DNA from: Actinospica robiniae DSM 44927
GTDB taxonomy: Bacteria > Actinomycetota > Actinomycetes > Streptomycetales > Catenulisporaceae
DNA: 64,000 bases
NCBI RefSeq assembly: GCF_000504285.1
Contig: NZ_KI632511.1
Coordinates: forward strand, 8,414,154-8,478,153
Reading direction: 5' to 3'
Positions 43,436-52,800 of this stretch are shown one piece after another (position 1 is the first letter of the stretch; the number at the start of each line of letters is the position of its first letter). The notes under the pieces are model-generated. The model did not search any database. It was not told the DNA's origin and saw nothing but the letters and a program-made list of their open reading frames with translations. Both the position numbers and the translations under genes were made by a program.

Positions 43436-44920
43436 TCAAGCCGTTGCCCAGGGCACGTCTTCGATGTATCCCGCCATCCGCACCGCGGAGATACGCGGGT
43501 GAACCTTGCCGCGATAACCGACGTAGGCGAGCAGGGCCATCTCGAAGAGGTGGGTCGCCAGCAGGTACCCTTCGACGATCTCCTCGTACGTCCAGTCCGA
43601 ACGCTCTCCGCGGCTCGGGTGCATGATCGCGTTGCGCATCTTGACGATGCAGGACAGGCCATCGAACACGGCCTTCGACGATTTCGCCGCCAGCCTGGCG
43701 CGCAGCGCTTCCAGATACACCTGGTCGGCTGGTACCTCGAGATTGGCAGCGCTGCGCAGGGAGGTGATCAGCTCGCGGATCTGCCCCTCGACCCACAGTT
43801 TGTCCCACTGCGCCTTGCTGTGCGTGCCGAGTTCCTCGACCAGATGGCTGTAGCTGAGGAGGGTCAGCCCGCTGATCGGGAGCGTGATCCCGAGCTCCGC
43901 CTGCCCGGCCTGGGCCTGGACGAGGTAGGAGGAGGCGTCGCGCAGCGTCTCGCGCCTCAGGTCGTCCTGCCAGATCTCGAGCATGCGGCCGAGCAGCTCG
44001 CCGACTTGCGTGCTTGCGACCATATGGTCGAGCCAGGTGCCCGAGCCGCTGTGCGGATCGATCCTGCGGAAGCGCCAACGCGTCCAGACCGCCTCCTCCT
44101 GCTGCCAGCCGACCGGCAGCATCACGCACACGTGCCGTCCAAGAGCGATCGTCAACCCGTACCCGATCACTTCCAGTGCCGTATCGGCCTGGTCCGCAGT
44201 GAAGCACGCCCCGTCCTCGCGGGCGAGCTCGACCACGTGCGTGGCCTGATAGCCGTGGTTGCGTTCCAGCTCCTTCCAGTCCGCGTCGCTCAAAGTGAGG
44301 CTGTCCACGGTCACCACCCATCCGCCGCCCTTACCGATGGTGCGCGCGCTCACCGGCCACCTCAGACCGCGCGGGTCCATCACGGGCGATCCGTCGCCGG
44401 CGTCGAAGCCGTTCACAACCAGCCCGGTGACACGCGAGAGGGCGCTGCCGTCGCCGAACTCAGACGGAAAGACCATGGTGGTCAGCTGCTCGCCGATCCC
44501 GGAGGCTGGCGCGGTGTTGACAGCAGCTTGCGCGGGCTTGGGCGGCACTCCGGGCACACCGGGCAGACGCACGCCGGGAATGATCACCCAGGCGGTTCCG
44601 GGCTGCTGGGCCCGCCGGGCCAACTCGGCTCGGAAGCGGTCGCGAAGCTCCAGAGTGCGTTCGCCGCACGCCTCGATCTGGGGATGCGGGAGCCACTTGA
44701 GCTCGATGGTGCCGTGGTAGGCCAACTCGTCACAGTCCGAAGGGGGAAGGCAGTACTGGCCGCGGTAAAGCGCGATCGGCTCGTTTAGGGCGTTCGGCGT
44801 GTACAAGTGCCTGAGGATCTGGGGATAGAGCGGCTGCCCGGTGCCGAACTCGATGCAGGGGCTGTCGAGGGTTTCGTTCGAGGGCTCATCCCGACCACCA
44901 CCGTGCGCGTCCGACGTCAT
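43436..44920 (-). CDS. Putative HEPN-domain protein (ApeA-like layout)
   Basis: 494 residues from ATG 44920. The N-terminal 300 residues are beta-rich and unlike known families. The C-terminal 170 residues are helical and contain KMRNAIMHPS, an R-x4-H motif (R429, H434) characteristic of HEPN ribonucleases, placed between helices as in that fold. ApeA-type abortive-infection proteins have the same order (unknown N-terminal domain, C-terminal HEPN). It is transcribed in the direction of the STAND gene, 303 bases upstream of it. RNA cleavage is inferred from the motif only. Confidence 0.65.
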   Translation of the reverse strand: MTSDAHGGGRDEPSNETLDSPCIEFGTGQPLYPQILRHLYTPNALNEPIALYRGQYCLPPSDCDELAYHGTIELKWLPHPQIEACGERTLELRDRFRAELARRAQQPGTAWVIIPGVRLPGVPGVPPKPAQAAVNTAPASGIGEQLTTMVFPSEFGDGSALSRVTGLVVNGFDAGDGSPVMDPRGLRWPVSARTIGKGGGWVVTVDSLTLSDADWKELERNHGYQATHVVELAREDGACFTADQADTALEVIGYGLTIALGRHVCVMLPVGWQQEEAVWTRWRFRRIDPHSGSGTWLDHMVASTQVGELLGRMLEIWQDDLRRETLRDASSYLVQAQAGQAELGITLPISGLTLLSYSHLVEELGTHSKAQWDKLWVEGQIRELITSLRSAANLEVPADQVYLEALRARLAAKSSKAVFDGLSCIVKMRNAIMHPSRGERSDWTYEEIVEGYLLATHLFEMALLAYVGYRGKVHPRISAVRMAGYIEDVPWATA

Positions 44921-45347
44921 AGCAACGATGATGGGGCAACGCGAACTCCACGTGCTCGCAATTATGCGCTGAACCCGACACTCCGCCCCGGGTGCCTGCC
45001 GCTGCCGTCTTCCTCTGGCCCCAACACGTGCCCGGAGATGCTGGACCTTCAGCAGGCCGCTTCGGCCAGCAGATGGGATGGCCGTCGCGCCTCGAACGGG
45101 CGTTGGGCGTTGTCTTCCTAGGTGATAAGAGGAATCGCGCCGTACTCGCGTGAGGCCAGAGCAGTCCACAGCGAGCCGTCGGTGCATGCGGTGCGCCGCC
45201 CGTGCGCTTGGGTGTGGCGTCGCGTGCGCTCGCTGACCTGAACGGTTTCCGCGAGGAAGACTGGCACCCCGGTTTGCTAGGACGGACGCTGAGCAACAAG
45301 AGACCGACTCCTCCGATCTATCGACCTCCGCTGACTGGAAGAAGCGC
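44921..45347. other. Stretch between HEPN gene and recombinase copy 2
   Basis: 427 bases. On the minus strand a frame reading GVPVFLAETVQVSERT ... TDGSLWTALASREYGAIPLIT to a stop at about 45120 looks like the C-terminus of an unidentified protein; it is too short to call. The region near 44930-45000 should hold the promoter of the HEPN gene. Confidence 0.35.
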
Positions 45348-46832
45348 GTGATGACCCAGACCTCGACCAGGACCGCACCGCCCGCGGCGGGCGGGGTCGG
45401 TGCGCTGCGCGCGTGGGCGTCGTCTGCTGCGGCGCGGACGGTCGAGGTCGGGCGTGGGCTGTTGAGGTTCGCGTTCTACGGGCGGTATTCGACGGAGGAT
45501 CGACAGAACCCGGTCACCTCGCATGCCTGGCAGCACGACCAGGCCGAGGCGACGATCACGGGCGAGGGCCGGATCACCGAGGAGTTCTTCGATTGCGGCC
45601 GGTCCCGGACGCTGGCCTGGCATCTGCGCCCCGAAGCTGCGCGGCTGATCGAGGCGATCAAGGATCCGAACCGCGGCTTCGACGCGATCGTGATCGGCTC
45701 CTACGAGCGTGCCTTCTACGGCAACCAGGCCTCGCTGATCCTGCCGCTGCTGGAGAAGCACGGCGTGCAGTTGTGGATGCCAGAGGTCGGCGGGCCGGTC
45801 ACCTCAGGACACGACGAGCTCGTGGCGCTGCTCGGGATCCTGGCCAAGCGCGAGATCATCCGTGCCCGGGCCCGCACCGTGGGGGCGATGACCGCGCTGG
45901 TGCGCGACTACGGCCGGTACGTCGGGGGCCGGCCCGCCTACGGCTGCCGGCTCGTCGCCGTCGGACCGCACCCCAAGCGCCAGCACGCCGCTTGGGGCCG
46001 GCAACTGCTGTGCCTCGAGCCCAACCCCGAAACCGCGCCCGTGGTCGTCTGGATCTTCCAGATGCGCCTGGACGGACACACACTGGCCCGGATCGTACGG
46101 GCCCTGAACGACGCCGCGATCCCGTGCCCCTCGGCCGCGGACCCGCAGCGGAACCCGCACCGGGCCGGTGTGGCCTGGCAGATCCCGACCGTGCAGGCGA
46201 TCCTCGCCAACCCCGTCTACACCGGACATGCGGTGTGGAAGCGCACGTTTGCCAAGCACGAACTCGTCGACGAGGACAACCTCGCCCTCGGCTTCGCCCA
46301 GCACGTGCGCCGCAACGCCCCAGACCAGTGGGTCATCTCCATCCCCATCGCGCACGAGGCCCTCGTGAGTGAGGAGCAGTTCGTCGCCGTCCAGAGCACC
46401 CACAGCCCGCGCCCGGACCAGGTCCACGACTACCGATACACCGGGATCCTGCTGTGCGGCGAGTGCGCCCGGCGCATGGAAGGGTCCTGGAACAACGGCG
46501 CCGCCGCATACCGCTGCCGGCACGGACACTCCAGCGCCAGCAGTTCCGCGAGCCGGACACCCCAGGCGTACGTCCGCGAATCCCACCTGCTCGCCCGCAT
46601 GCCACTGCTCCACCACCGACTCGTCTTCGACCGAGCGACGACTATGACCACTGTGAAGGCGGCAACGCCCGCGCGCGCCATACCCGGGCGCGCCGTCGCG
46701 CCCAAGGCCGTGACTCCGACGCCACAGGAGGTGATCGACGAACTGCGCCGCACCGCGCGCACCCTGACCTACCACCACCCCACCAAGACCCTCGAGGTCA
46801 GTGGGAAGCTGCCCATCCGCATCACCGTCTGA
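45348..46832 (+). CDS. Large serine recombinase, copy 2
   Basis: 494 residues; GTG 45348 is directly followed by ATG 45351, either of which may be used, with GGAAG upstream. Same domains as copy 1: catalytic serine in YGRYSTEDRQNP, recombinase domain with GGRPAYGCRLV (cysteine where copy 1 has tyrosine), zinc ribbon LLCGECARRMEG and YRCRHG. Differences from copy 1 cluster after residue 400. Same orientation as copy 1, 11.5 kb away, so recombination between the two modules would delete the genes in between. Confidence 0.92.
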   Translation: MMTQTSTRTAPPAAGGVGALRAWASSAAARTVEVGRGLLRFAFYGRYSTEDRQNPVTSHAWQHDQAEATITGEGRITEEFFDCGRSRTLAWHLRPEAARLIEAIKDPNRGFDAIVIGSYERAFYGNQASLILPLLEKHGVQLWMPEVGGPVTSGHDELVALLGILAKREIIRARARTVGAMTALVRDYGRYVGGRPAYGCRLVAVGPHPKRQHAAWGRQLLCLEPNPETAPVVVWIFQMRLDGHTLARIVRALNDAAIPCPSAADPQRNPHRAGVAWQIPTVQAILANPVYTGHAVWKRTFAKHELVDEDNLALGFAQHVRRNAPDQWVISIPIAHEALVSEEQFVAVQSTHSPRPDQVHDYRYTGILLCGECARRMEGSWNNGAAAYRCRHGHSSASSSASRTPQAYVRESHLLARMPLLHHRLVFDRATTMTTVKAATPARAIPGRAVAPKAVTPTPQEVIDELRRTARTLTYHHPTKTLEVSGKLPIRITV

Positions 46833-46948
46833 CCGCGTCCCGGACACACGCGTCAGGCATCACATCGCACCACCCCGACACCGCACGACGAGACCCTGAG
46901 AGGAGAGGCAAGGAAGCCGGACGGCGCCCGACGCCGCAAGACGATTAC

Positions 46949-47079
46949 GTGAGGAGGTGACACCCTGCCTGAAACGACGCAGCGCCTGAGACGGGAGAAA
47001 CCCGAGCTCAGACGCCAAAAAGAGCTGCCCGAAAACAGCTCTCCGTGGGGAAATTATGTGTCCGACTGATCTGCAACTA
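46949..47079 (+). repeat. Structured repeat copy 3, part A, cut off by an IS
   Basis: Begins GTGAGGAGGTGA, 116 bases after the recombinase stop, and carries the GCGCCTGAG/CTCAGACGC stem with inner hairpin CGGG-AGAAA-CCCG and an AGAGCTG stem whose loop side has lost one pair. The sequence after TGTCCGA resembles copy 1 (CTGATCTGCAAC) and stops at TA 47078-47079, the IS630 target. Its continuation is at 48307. Confidence 0.82.
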
Positions 47080-48306
47080 GTGCCGTATCAGGCTACATTC
47101 ACCCGGTCGAGCTTGTTCGACCGGGTGGCTTGGCGTTCGGGCCCTGATCCGTGAGACTGGGTCGGTGGCCGAGCGTGTCAGAGTGCGTGAGATTGACGAT
47201 GACGAGGGAAAACGCCTGGTGCGGATCGTGCGCCGGGGCACCGGGTCGGTGGTGACCTGGCGGCGGGCGCAGATGGTTCTGCTCTCAGCGCAGAACATGG
47301 ACGTCGCCGGCATCGCGCGGGTCGCGTTCACCAGCGAGGACCACGTACGGGATGTGATCCACAACTTCAACGCGGACGGGTTCGACTCCCTCTACCCGCG
47401 CTACCGCGGCGGTCACCCGCCGAAGTTCACCCTCCCGCAGCGCCGGGAGATCAAGAAGATTGCCAAGACCAAGCCGGCCGAGCACGGCCTGCCCTTCTCG
47501 ACCTGGAGCCTGTCCAAACTGGCGGACTTCCTGGTCGCCGAGGGGGTGGTCGACGACATCAGCCACGAGGGCCTGCGCATCCTGCTCCGCGAGGAAGGCG
47601 TCACCTTTCAACGCCTGAAGACGTGGAAGGGCTCGACCGACCCGGAGTTCAAGCAGAAGAAAGCCCGGATCGAGCGACTGTACGCGATCGCCGACGGCGA
47701 GGCCGAGCCGCGTGACGGCGAGCCCGAGATCGTGATCTGCATCGACGAGTTCGGGCCGCTCAATCTGCAACCGCGCCCGGGCCGAGCATGGGCTGCGATC
47801 AGCGGAAACGCGAAGGAACCTGGACGCGAGCCCCGCCCGCGCCTGCGCGCGACCTACCACCGCACCGGCGGCGTGCGCCACCTGTTCGCCGCCTACGACC
47901 TCGGCCGCGACCGGCTCTACGGGCACGTACGGCCGAGAAAGACCCGCACCCGATTCCTCGAGTTCTGCCGGTACATACGCAGCCTCTACCCGCGCGAAAT
48001 GCGCATGGCGATCATCGTGGACAACTTCTCCCCGCACCTGAGCACCCGGCGTGACCAGAAAGTCGGGACATGGGCGAAGGCGAACAACGTCGAGCTCGCC
48101 TACACCCCGACCAACAGCTCCTGGCTCAACCGGATCGAAGCCCAGTTCACAGCCCTGCGCTACTTCGCTCTCGACGGCACCGACCACCACACCCACCAGG
48201 AACAGGGCAGCATGATCCGCCGCTACATCGCCTGGCGGAACCGCAACGCCGATAACCGCGAACTACGCCGCATCGTCAACCGGGCGAACGTAGCCTGATA
48301 CGGCAC
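47080..48306 (+). mobile_element. IS630-type insertion sequence, complete
   Basis: 1227 bases bounded by perfect 17-bp inverted repeats, GTGCCGTATCAGGCTAC at 47080-47096 and its exact complement at 48290-48306; weaker similarity continues inward. TA at 47078-47079 and 48307-48308 is the duplicated target of this family. It carries one intact transposase gene whose stop lies inside the right repeat. Perfect ends and an intact gene indicate a recent insertion. Confidence 0.93.
47165..48298 (+). CDS. IS630-family DDE transposase
   Basis: 377 residues. An N-terminal helix-turn-helix region (RRAQMVLLSAQNMDVAGIAR, SEDHVRDVIHNFNADGF) is followed by the DDE catalytic domain: first aspartate in CIDEFGPL, second in IIVDNFSPHLS, glutamate in NSSWLNRIEAQFTAL. 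Cuts and inserts the element at TA dinucleotides. The gene appears complete and not frameshifted. Confidence 0.93.
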   Translation: MAERVRVREIDDDEGKRLVRIVRRGTGSVVTWRRAQMVLLSAQNMDVAGIARVAFTSEDHVRDVIHNFNADGFDSLYPRYRGGHPPKFTLPQRREIKKIAKTKPAEHGLPFSTWSLSKLADFLVAEGVVDDISHEGLRILLREEGVTFQRLKTWKGSTDPEFKQKKARIERLYAIADGEAEPRDGEPEIVICIDEFGPLNLQPRPGRAWAAISGNAKEPGREPRPRLRATYHRTGGVRHLFAAYDLGRDRLYGHVRPRKTRTRFLEFCRYIRSLYPREMRMAIIVDNFSPHLSTRRDQKVGTWAKANNVELAYTPTNSSWLNRIEAQFTALRYFALDGTDHHTHQEQGSMIRRYIAWRNRNADNRELRRIVNRANVA

Positions 48307-48463
48307 TAGCCGAACGCTCCGCGTCACACTGAGCCTCTATCTCGAGTATGGCGAGGATCCTTCTTCGCGTCAACCGATTCAGCGCAATCGAGGCGTAAGA
48401 CTTCGAGAGATCCTGACACGTAGGGTGCCAGTTTCGGGGGCCGCCGCATGGCGGCCCCCGAAA
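48307..48463 (+). repeat. Structured repeat copy 3, part B, right of the IS
   Basis: Continues copy 3 after the IS630 element. Part B begins CGAGTATGGCGAGGATCC at 48342 and ends in the hairpin TTTCGGGGGCCGCC/GGCGGCCCCCGAAA at 48432-48463, a perfect 14-bp stem with loop GCAT. The stretch between A and B is about 55 bases shorter than in copy 1. Confidence 0.82.
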
Positions 48464-48998
48464 GCCTGAGTGGGCGATTCTCGGAGCGTAATCGGATATC
48501 TGATCCACTCCAGAGCGTGCCCTCGTGCGAGCTGGTGTTTCGGGTGAACCGAGATGGTGTCTTCCCCAGTCGGCAACGGGCGAGACGATGCCCGTAAGCG
48601 TCGATGCGGATCTTCCGCAAAGGTTGGGTTCGCGGGCGTGGGCAGGTGGTGGGTGCGGATGACCGGGGTGCGCCAGGCTCAGGCGCGGTTGGAGCGGTTC
48701 GGTGCGTGCGGCATCGCCGGCGGACTGGTCCTCATTATCAAGAATTAAAGTGAAGCCAGGAGGACACAACCGCACCTTGCGCCGTAGCCGAAACCTCCTT
48801 CGATTGGCCCGCTGGACCTACAGTCGCCGCCACGCGGCACGGCGTCATCCTGTCCGGGGAGATACCGACAGGGCCACGGCTCGCCGCCAACTTCTGAGCC
48901 CAGTCGAATCGTCCGCATGTCTTGGACGCGGGTGGATGACCTTGGTGTGCGCTCAGAGGGAGAACGTCTCCGTATGATGAGCAGTCCGGCGTTCGCTC
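48464..48998. other. Stretch upstream of the 1095-aa gene
   Basis: 535 bases. No reading frame on either strand is supported. It must contain the promoter of the large gene downstream; I could not pick one with confidence. Confidence 0.4.
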
Positions 48999-51900
48999 AT
49001 GGTATGGAGGTTGCGAGCAGTCATGATGATCAGCTCCGTGAGACGGCGCGTTGCGAAGGAGCTGCGCGTTAAGCGTGCGCGTGCCCGTCGTGACGGGGCT
49101 GGCGAGCCCCCGTGGCCGCTCGGAGCGCGGGCTGTCATCCAGCTTCTGGGCCACGCGTTGAGTAGTGCGCTCGGATTGGCTCTGTTGTCCATCTTCGGTC
49201 TTGGAGCGCTTGTAGTTCTCAGCTACCTGCTCAGGCGATCATGGGGAATCGGGGCAGCGACCACCGGGCTTCTCACTACTCTCTGGCAAGTTCAGGCAGG
49301 CGCCGTCTCGCTTGCCCTGGCCTTGGCGGTGTTCGTGTTCGGCCTGTTGCCGCAGACTCGCGGAAGAGTGACCTACCGAGAGTTTCTGAGCCGCTCGGGT
49401 GCGCTGCCAATCGTCGCGCTCGGCGTGGTCTCCATGATCCTCGACGGCCTGGTACTGCTTGGCGTCGGCCGTCAGATAGCCCCGTCGACTCCTACGGCAA
49501 ATGACGGGCATGGCATCGCGGTAACCGACGCGATCATCCTCGGACTCGCATCCGTCGCTTCCATCGGCGTCCTTTTCGTGTTGACCATCAGAGCGATCGA
49601 TCCGGCAACGGCGCAATCAGCTCAATTGACGTACCGCGCCAACGTGCTCGGGGACGCACTGCGGCGGGAGATCGGGGAGGCCGCCGCCATCGACTTCATG
49701 GAGCGCGAGTTCGGCGGGCCGCGGCAAATGTTCTACGCCTCTACGGCGATCCGCGGTCGCAATGTTGAAGTCCATCGCTCGACACCCGTAGTCGTCTACG
49801 ACCTGTCGCCGTGGCGGCTTAATGCTCTGCGACGGTACGCGAAGGTTCGCAAGCTTCAACAGCCGGTCATCCACTGCTGGCCCGGCAGGAGACTGCGCGG
49901 AGGGACCGGTCAGGTCCTTCTCACCATCGACCCCGCGGCATGGCCGCCAGTCAGATGGTGGGCCCGCCGGTGTGTGAAGGTGCGCGACGTCGGGCCCGAT
50001 CGATTCCTCCAAGCGCTCGATGCACTCCACACCGAGGCTCTCGAATCGATTAGGGCCGATCGCCCAGTCGACGCGGTGGAAGGAATCCAAAGTACTGGCG
50101 ATATGCTGGATGCGGTCTGGAGGGCATACAGAGCGCACGAACGGCGCTACTCCACCGCCACCGAACAAGGCTATTGGCTCTGGCTGGGCCGAGATCGCCC
50201 CGTGGCCCTGAGCATCATCGAGCGGCTTCAAAGTCAGGCGAGAGCCGCAGCGATCAGCCGCGACGCGGACCTTCGCCGGAAAGCCGCCAGTTTGGTGCGC
50301 CAGGCCGCACAGCGAGCCGCCACGTTTCGGGCCGAAGCCTCAGTTGCCGCCCTGATGAAGACCTTCGAGGTTGCCTATAGCGCCGTGGTAGACGAGGTGC
50401 GTGAGTCCGGCGCCACATGGCCGCCGGCCGACGGTGCCGCACGCCGTCGCATCAACGAGACAATCACCGCGCCAGTCTCGCTCTTGGAACGAGACATCCG
50501 CACTCTGGTTCTCGGCGCACTCAGCGTCGATTACGAGAACGCCCCGCAGGAGGCCTGGCGAACCTCGTTCACGGCGGCACGCCACTTGATCGAGCAAGTG
50601 AATGTGATCAATGAAGGAATGCTGAGCCTTCTACGGAGGGCCGTCGAGGTCGATGACGGGCCGACCATCATCCAGATCCTCGCGCGGTGGCGGCACGTCT
50701 CGTTCACCGCCTCAGCACGGACACAGATTGAACGGATGGCAGCCCCGGCGGAAGTCTCATCCATAGGCGAGTTCGCGGCCCTGCAGACCGAGCTCACCGG
50801 CGCGCTTGATGACGCTACAAGGCAACTGCGCGCCATGCACCTCAGGCTGTTGGTCACCGCCGTACATCTGGACGGGGACGGGACACTCATTCACAGCAGC
50901 GCGATCCACCCAACCTCGCCACAAGCCCGAAATGCCGCTGTCGAGAACACACTCGCCGAACTAACGCCGGTAGAATTCTGGCAAACTCTTCCGGCGGCTC
51001 TCGACCAGGCGAGGGAGCACGACCGCCAACGCAGTCTCCGCGACAACGAACTATCCACCCTCGGAGTGGTCTTCACCGGAGGTACTCGGCCAAGCTCCGA
51101 TCTACTCGAGGTCATCATCCTCGCCCTACTGATGCGCCCGGAGCTGATCGACGGCAGCGCCCCCAGCCCAGAGCTCGCGCTGACGAAAGGCGAGGCCATC
51201 CGCACCGCGGTCCGCACCGCGCTCAGCCGGTACCTCGCCTGGCTGAACCGCTACGGCGTGGACGAGGTGGCAGCGCGTCAACGTGCAGAGCGAATCATCG
51301 CGGTGATCTCACAGAAGGAGGAGGACGCGCGCGATGGTGCCGCGGAAAGCGTCATCCACGCTCCCTTGAACAAGCAGAGCCGGACACGGTTTGAATCCGA
51401 GGCCGGGGCTCGCTTCAACGACTTCGACCTGACCGGTCGGCTTCTCTCGTGGTCCGGCTCGAAGCCGGCCTATTCCGCCGACCTGCCCAGTAGCGACACG
51501 CCGTCGGCAGAAGCCGTATCGGCGATCCCTCGCGAGCTGTTGACCGGCGAAAACTCTGACCTCTCGGACGCAGCAACGAGTCTGGGCGAGATGCTAGCCG
51601 GCCATGTGATGGCGGCCTTCCTCAAAGTCGCGCGGGACAACACGGCAACGCAGCAGACCACCATTGTCGACGCCCAAGGCGCGGTCCTCTCGGCCTGCGC
51701 GAAACTGCAGCAGCCTCGCGAGCCTGAGACTAGAGCAAACGCCGCTCGGGTCGTCGTCCTCATTCCCTTCTCAACGCCGTTACGTGAGGCGCTCGGCTTG
51801 ACTGCGACTGGAAGGCCCAGCGAGACGCCGGCGCAGCCGCCTTTGACGGAGCAGGAGGAACTCCGGCAGGCGGCGCTGCGAGAGTTCGGCCTTGTCGGCC

Positions 51901-52286
51901 TCGAAGCCCAGTGGCAGTTCGCCGGACTCATCGGAACGACACCGGTCTTCCAGATAGGTGCCCTCAACAACGAGATTCTCATCATCGATTTCGCGAACTT
52001 CGTCGACTTCGAGCCGGCGCACTCAAACACGGCGAAGCATCTCGAGGCCGTGCTCACGATCAGTGAGCCCGAGCAGAAGGAGGCGGAACAATCCGTCGCT
52101 AACTACCTTGCAGAGTTGGCTAAGCAAGGTGGCCAGCCCCAAGCGGGCTCCGCCGAAGCTGACCGTCAGGCCAAGACATTGATTCGTGACGAAATGCTCC
52201 GCCTTGTGGTCCGGTTCGCCGTGTACGGGCACTTCTCCGTCCGTGAGAAGAGCGCGGCTCACCTGCTGAGCTTCAAAGTTAGCTAG
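48999..52286 (+). CDS. Large membrane protein of unknown function
   Basis: 1095 residues from ATG 48999; ATG 49023 or 49026, after GGAGG at 49006, is an equally good start. Residues about 40-205 contain four or five transmembrane helices (GLALLSIFGLGALVVLSYLL, GAVSLALALAVFVFGLLP, LPIVALGVVSMILDGLVLLG, DAIILGLASVASIGVLFVLT). The remaining 890 residues are cytoplasmic, mostly helical and without a recognised domain; no Walker motif or nuclease motif was seen. It directly follows the recombinase/repeat module and may be island cargo. Confidence 0.7.
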   Translation: MVWRLRAVMMISSVRRRVAKELRVKRARARRDGAGEPPWPLGARAVIQLLGHALSSALGLALLSIFGLGALVVLSYLLRRSWGIGAATTGLLTTLWQVQAGAVSLALALAVFVFGLLPQTRGRVTYREFLSRSGALPIVALGVVSMILDGLVLLGVGRQIAPSTPTANDGHGIAVTDAIILGLASVASIGVLFVLTIRAIDPATAQSAQLTYRANVLGDALRREIGEAAAIDFMEREFGGPRQMFYASTAIRGRNVEVHRSTPVVVYDLSPWRLNALRRYAKVRKLQQPVIHCWPGRRLRGGTGQVLLTIDPAAWPPVRWWARRCVKVRDVGPDRFLQALDALHTEALESIRADRPVDAVEGIQSTGDMLDAVWRAYRAHERRYSTATEQGYWLWLGRDRPVALSIIERLQSQARAAAISRDADLRRKAASLVRQAAQRAATFRAEASVAALMKTFEVAYSAVVDEVRESGATWPPADGAARRRINETITAPVSLLERDIRTLVLGALSVDYENAPQEAWRTSFTAARHLIEQVNVINEGMLSLLRRAVEVDDGPTIIQILARWRHVSFTASARTQIERMAAPAEVSSIGEFAALQTELTGALDDATRQLRAMHLRLLVTAVHLDGDGTLIHSSAIHPTSPQARNAAVENTLAELTPVEFWQTLPAALDQAREHDRQRSLRDNELSTLGVVFTGGTRPSSDLLEVIILALLMRPELIDGSAPSPELALTKGEAIRTAVRTALSRYLAWLNRYGVDEVAARQRAERIIAVISQKEEDARDGAAESVIHAPLNKQSRTRFESEAGARFNDFDLTGRLLSWSGSKPAYSADLPSSDTPSAEAVSAIPRELLTGENSDLSDAATSLGEMLAGHVMAAFLKVARDNTATQQTTIVDAQGAVLSACAKLQQPREPETRANAARVVVLIPFSTPLREALGLTATGRPSETPAQPPLTEQEELRQAALREFGLVGLEAQWQFAGLIGTTPVFQIGALNNEILIIDFANFVDFEPAHSNTAKHLEAVLTISEPEQKEAEQSVANYLAELAKQGGQPQAGSAEADRQAKTLIRDEMLRLVVRFAVYGHFSVREKSAAHLLSFKVS

Positions 52287-52299
52287 GAGCGTCACGAAA

Positions 52300-52705
52300 A
52301 TCGTCGTGTTCTGATGGGTTGGCCGGTGTAGCCGCCCACTTTTCTTGTTCCCGTCACACCCGACGGTCCCAGCCTGCGCTTTCGTGGCGGCTTTGACGGT
52401 CTGAGAGTCGATCGCCACCGCGCTCGGCTCCTCAGTGCGGCCACGCGCCGGCGCAGTACGTCGTGGATGTGCTCGGTCGTGCCGTCGTCGCGCCAGGCGG
52501 CGAAGTACCCGTAGACCGTCTTGAACGGCGGAAAGCCGTGCGGAAGGTACTTCCAGGTGTCATCCCGTGCGATGACGTACAGCGTCACGTTCGTGGTCTC
52601 GCGCAAGTCGTGCAGCGGCTGATCCGTGCTGACCTTCCGCTCGAGCCGCGGTGCGCGCCGCGCGGCCACCTGCGGCTCGATCAGCGCCAACTCGGCGTCC
52701 GACAA
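52300..52705 (-). pseudogene. IS5-type transposase, part after the IS21 insertion
   Basis: Minus-strand frame: SDAELALIEPQVAARRAP, KYLPHGFPPFKTVYGYFAAW and RDDGTTEHIHDVLRRRVA, the N-terminal domain of IS5-family transposases (DUF4096). The frame then shifts; AIDSQTVKAATKAQ and GTVGCDGNKKSG continue the family sequence (VAIDSQTVK...GYDAGKKVKGRK) in another frame before homology ends near 52300. The catalytic remainder is missing. Its first residues lie at 55605-55641 on the far side of the IS21 element. Confidence 0.8.
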
Positions 52706-52800
52706 TGTCGACCGTCGCGTTATTCCCCAGGCCTGCCGTCACCGAATTCCTCAGGGTCGGGCCTCTGGTTGATGTTCTATCGTGAGTGTTCTACTTCTGT

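Noticed and set aside
46949-48463. Group I or group II intron, or integron attC site, as explanation of the A+B repeat
   Set aside because: No intron P/Q/R/S elements, no convincing domain V bulge and triad, no reverse transcriptase or homing endonuclease, and no attC core sites were found. The associated enzyme is a serine and not a tyrosine recombinase.
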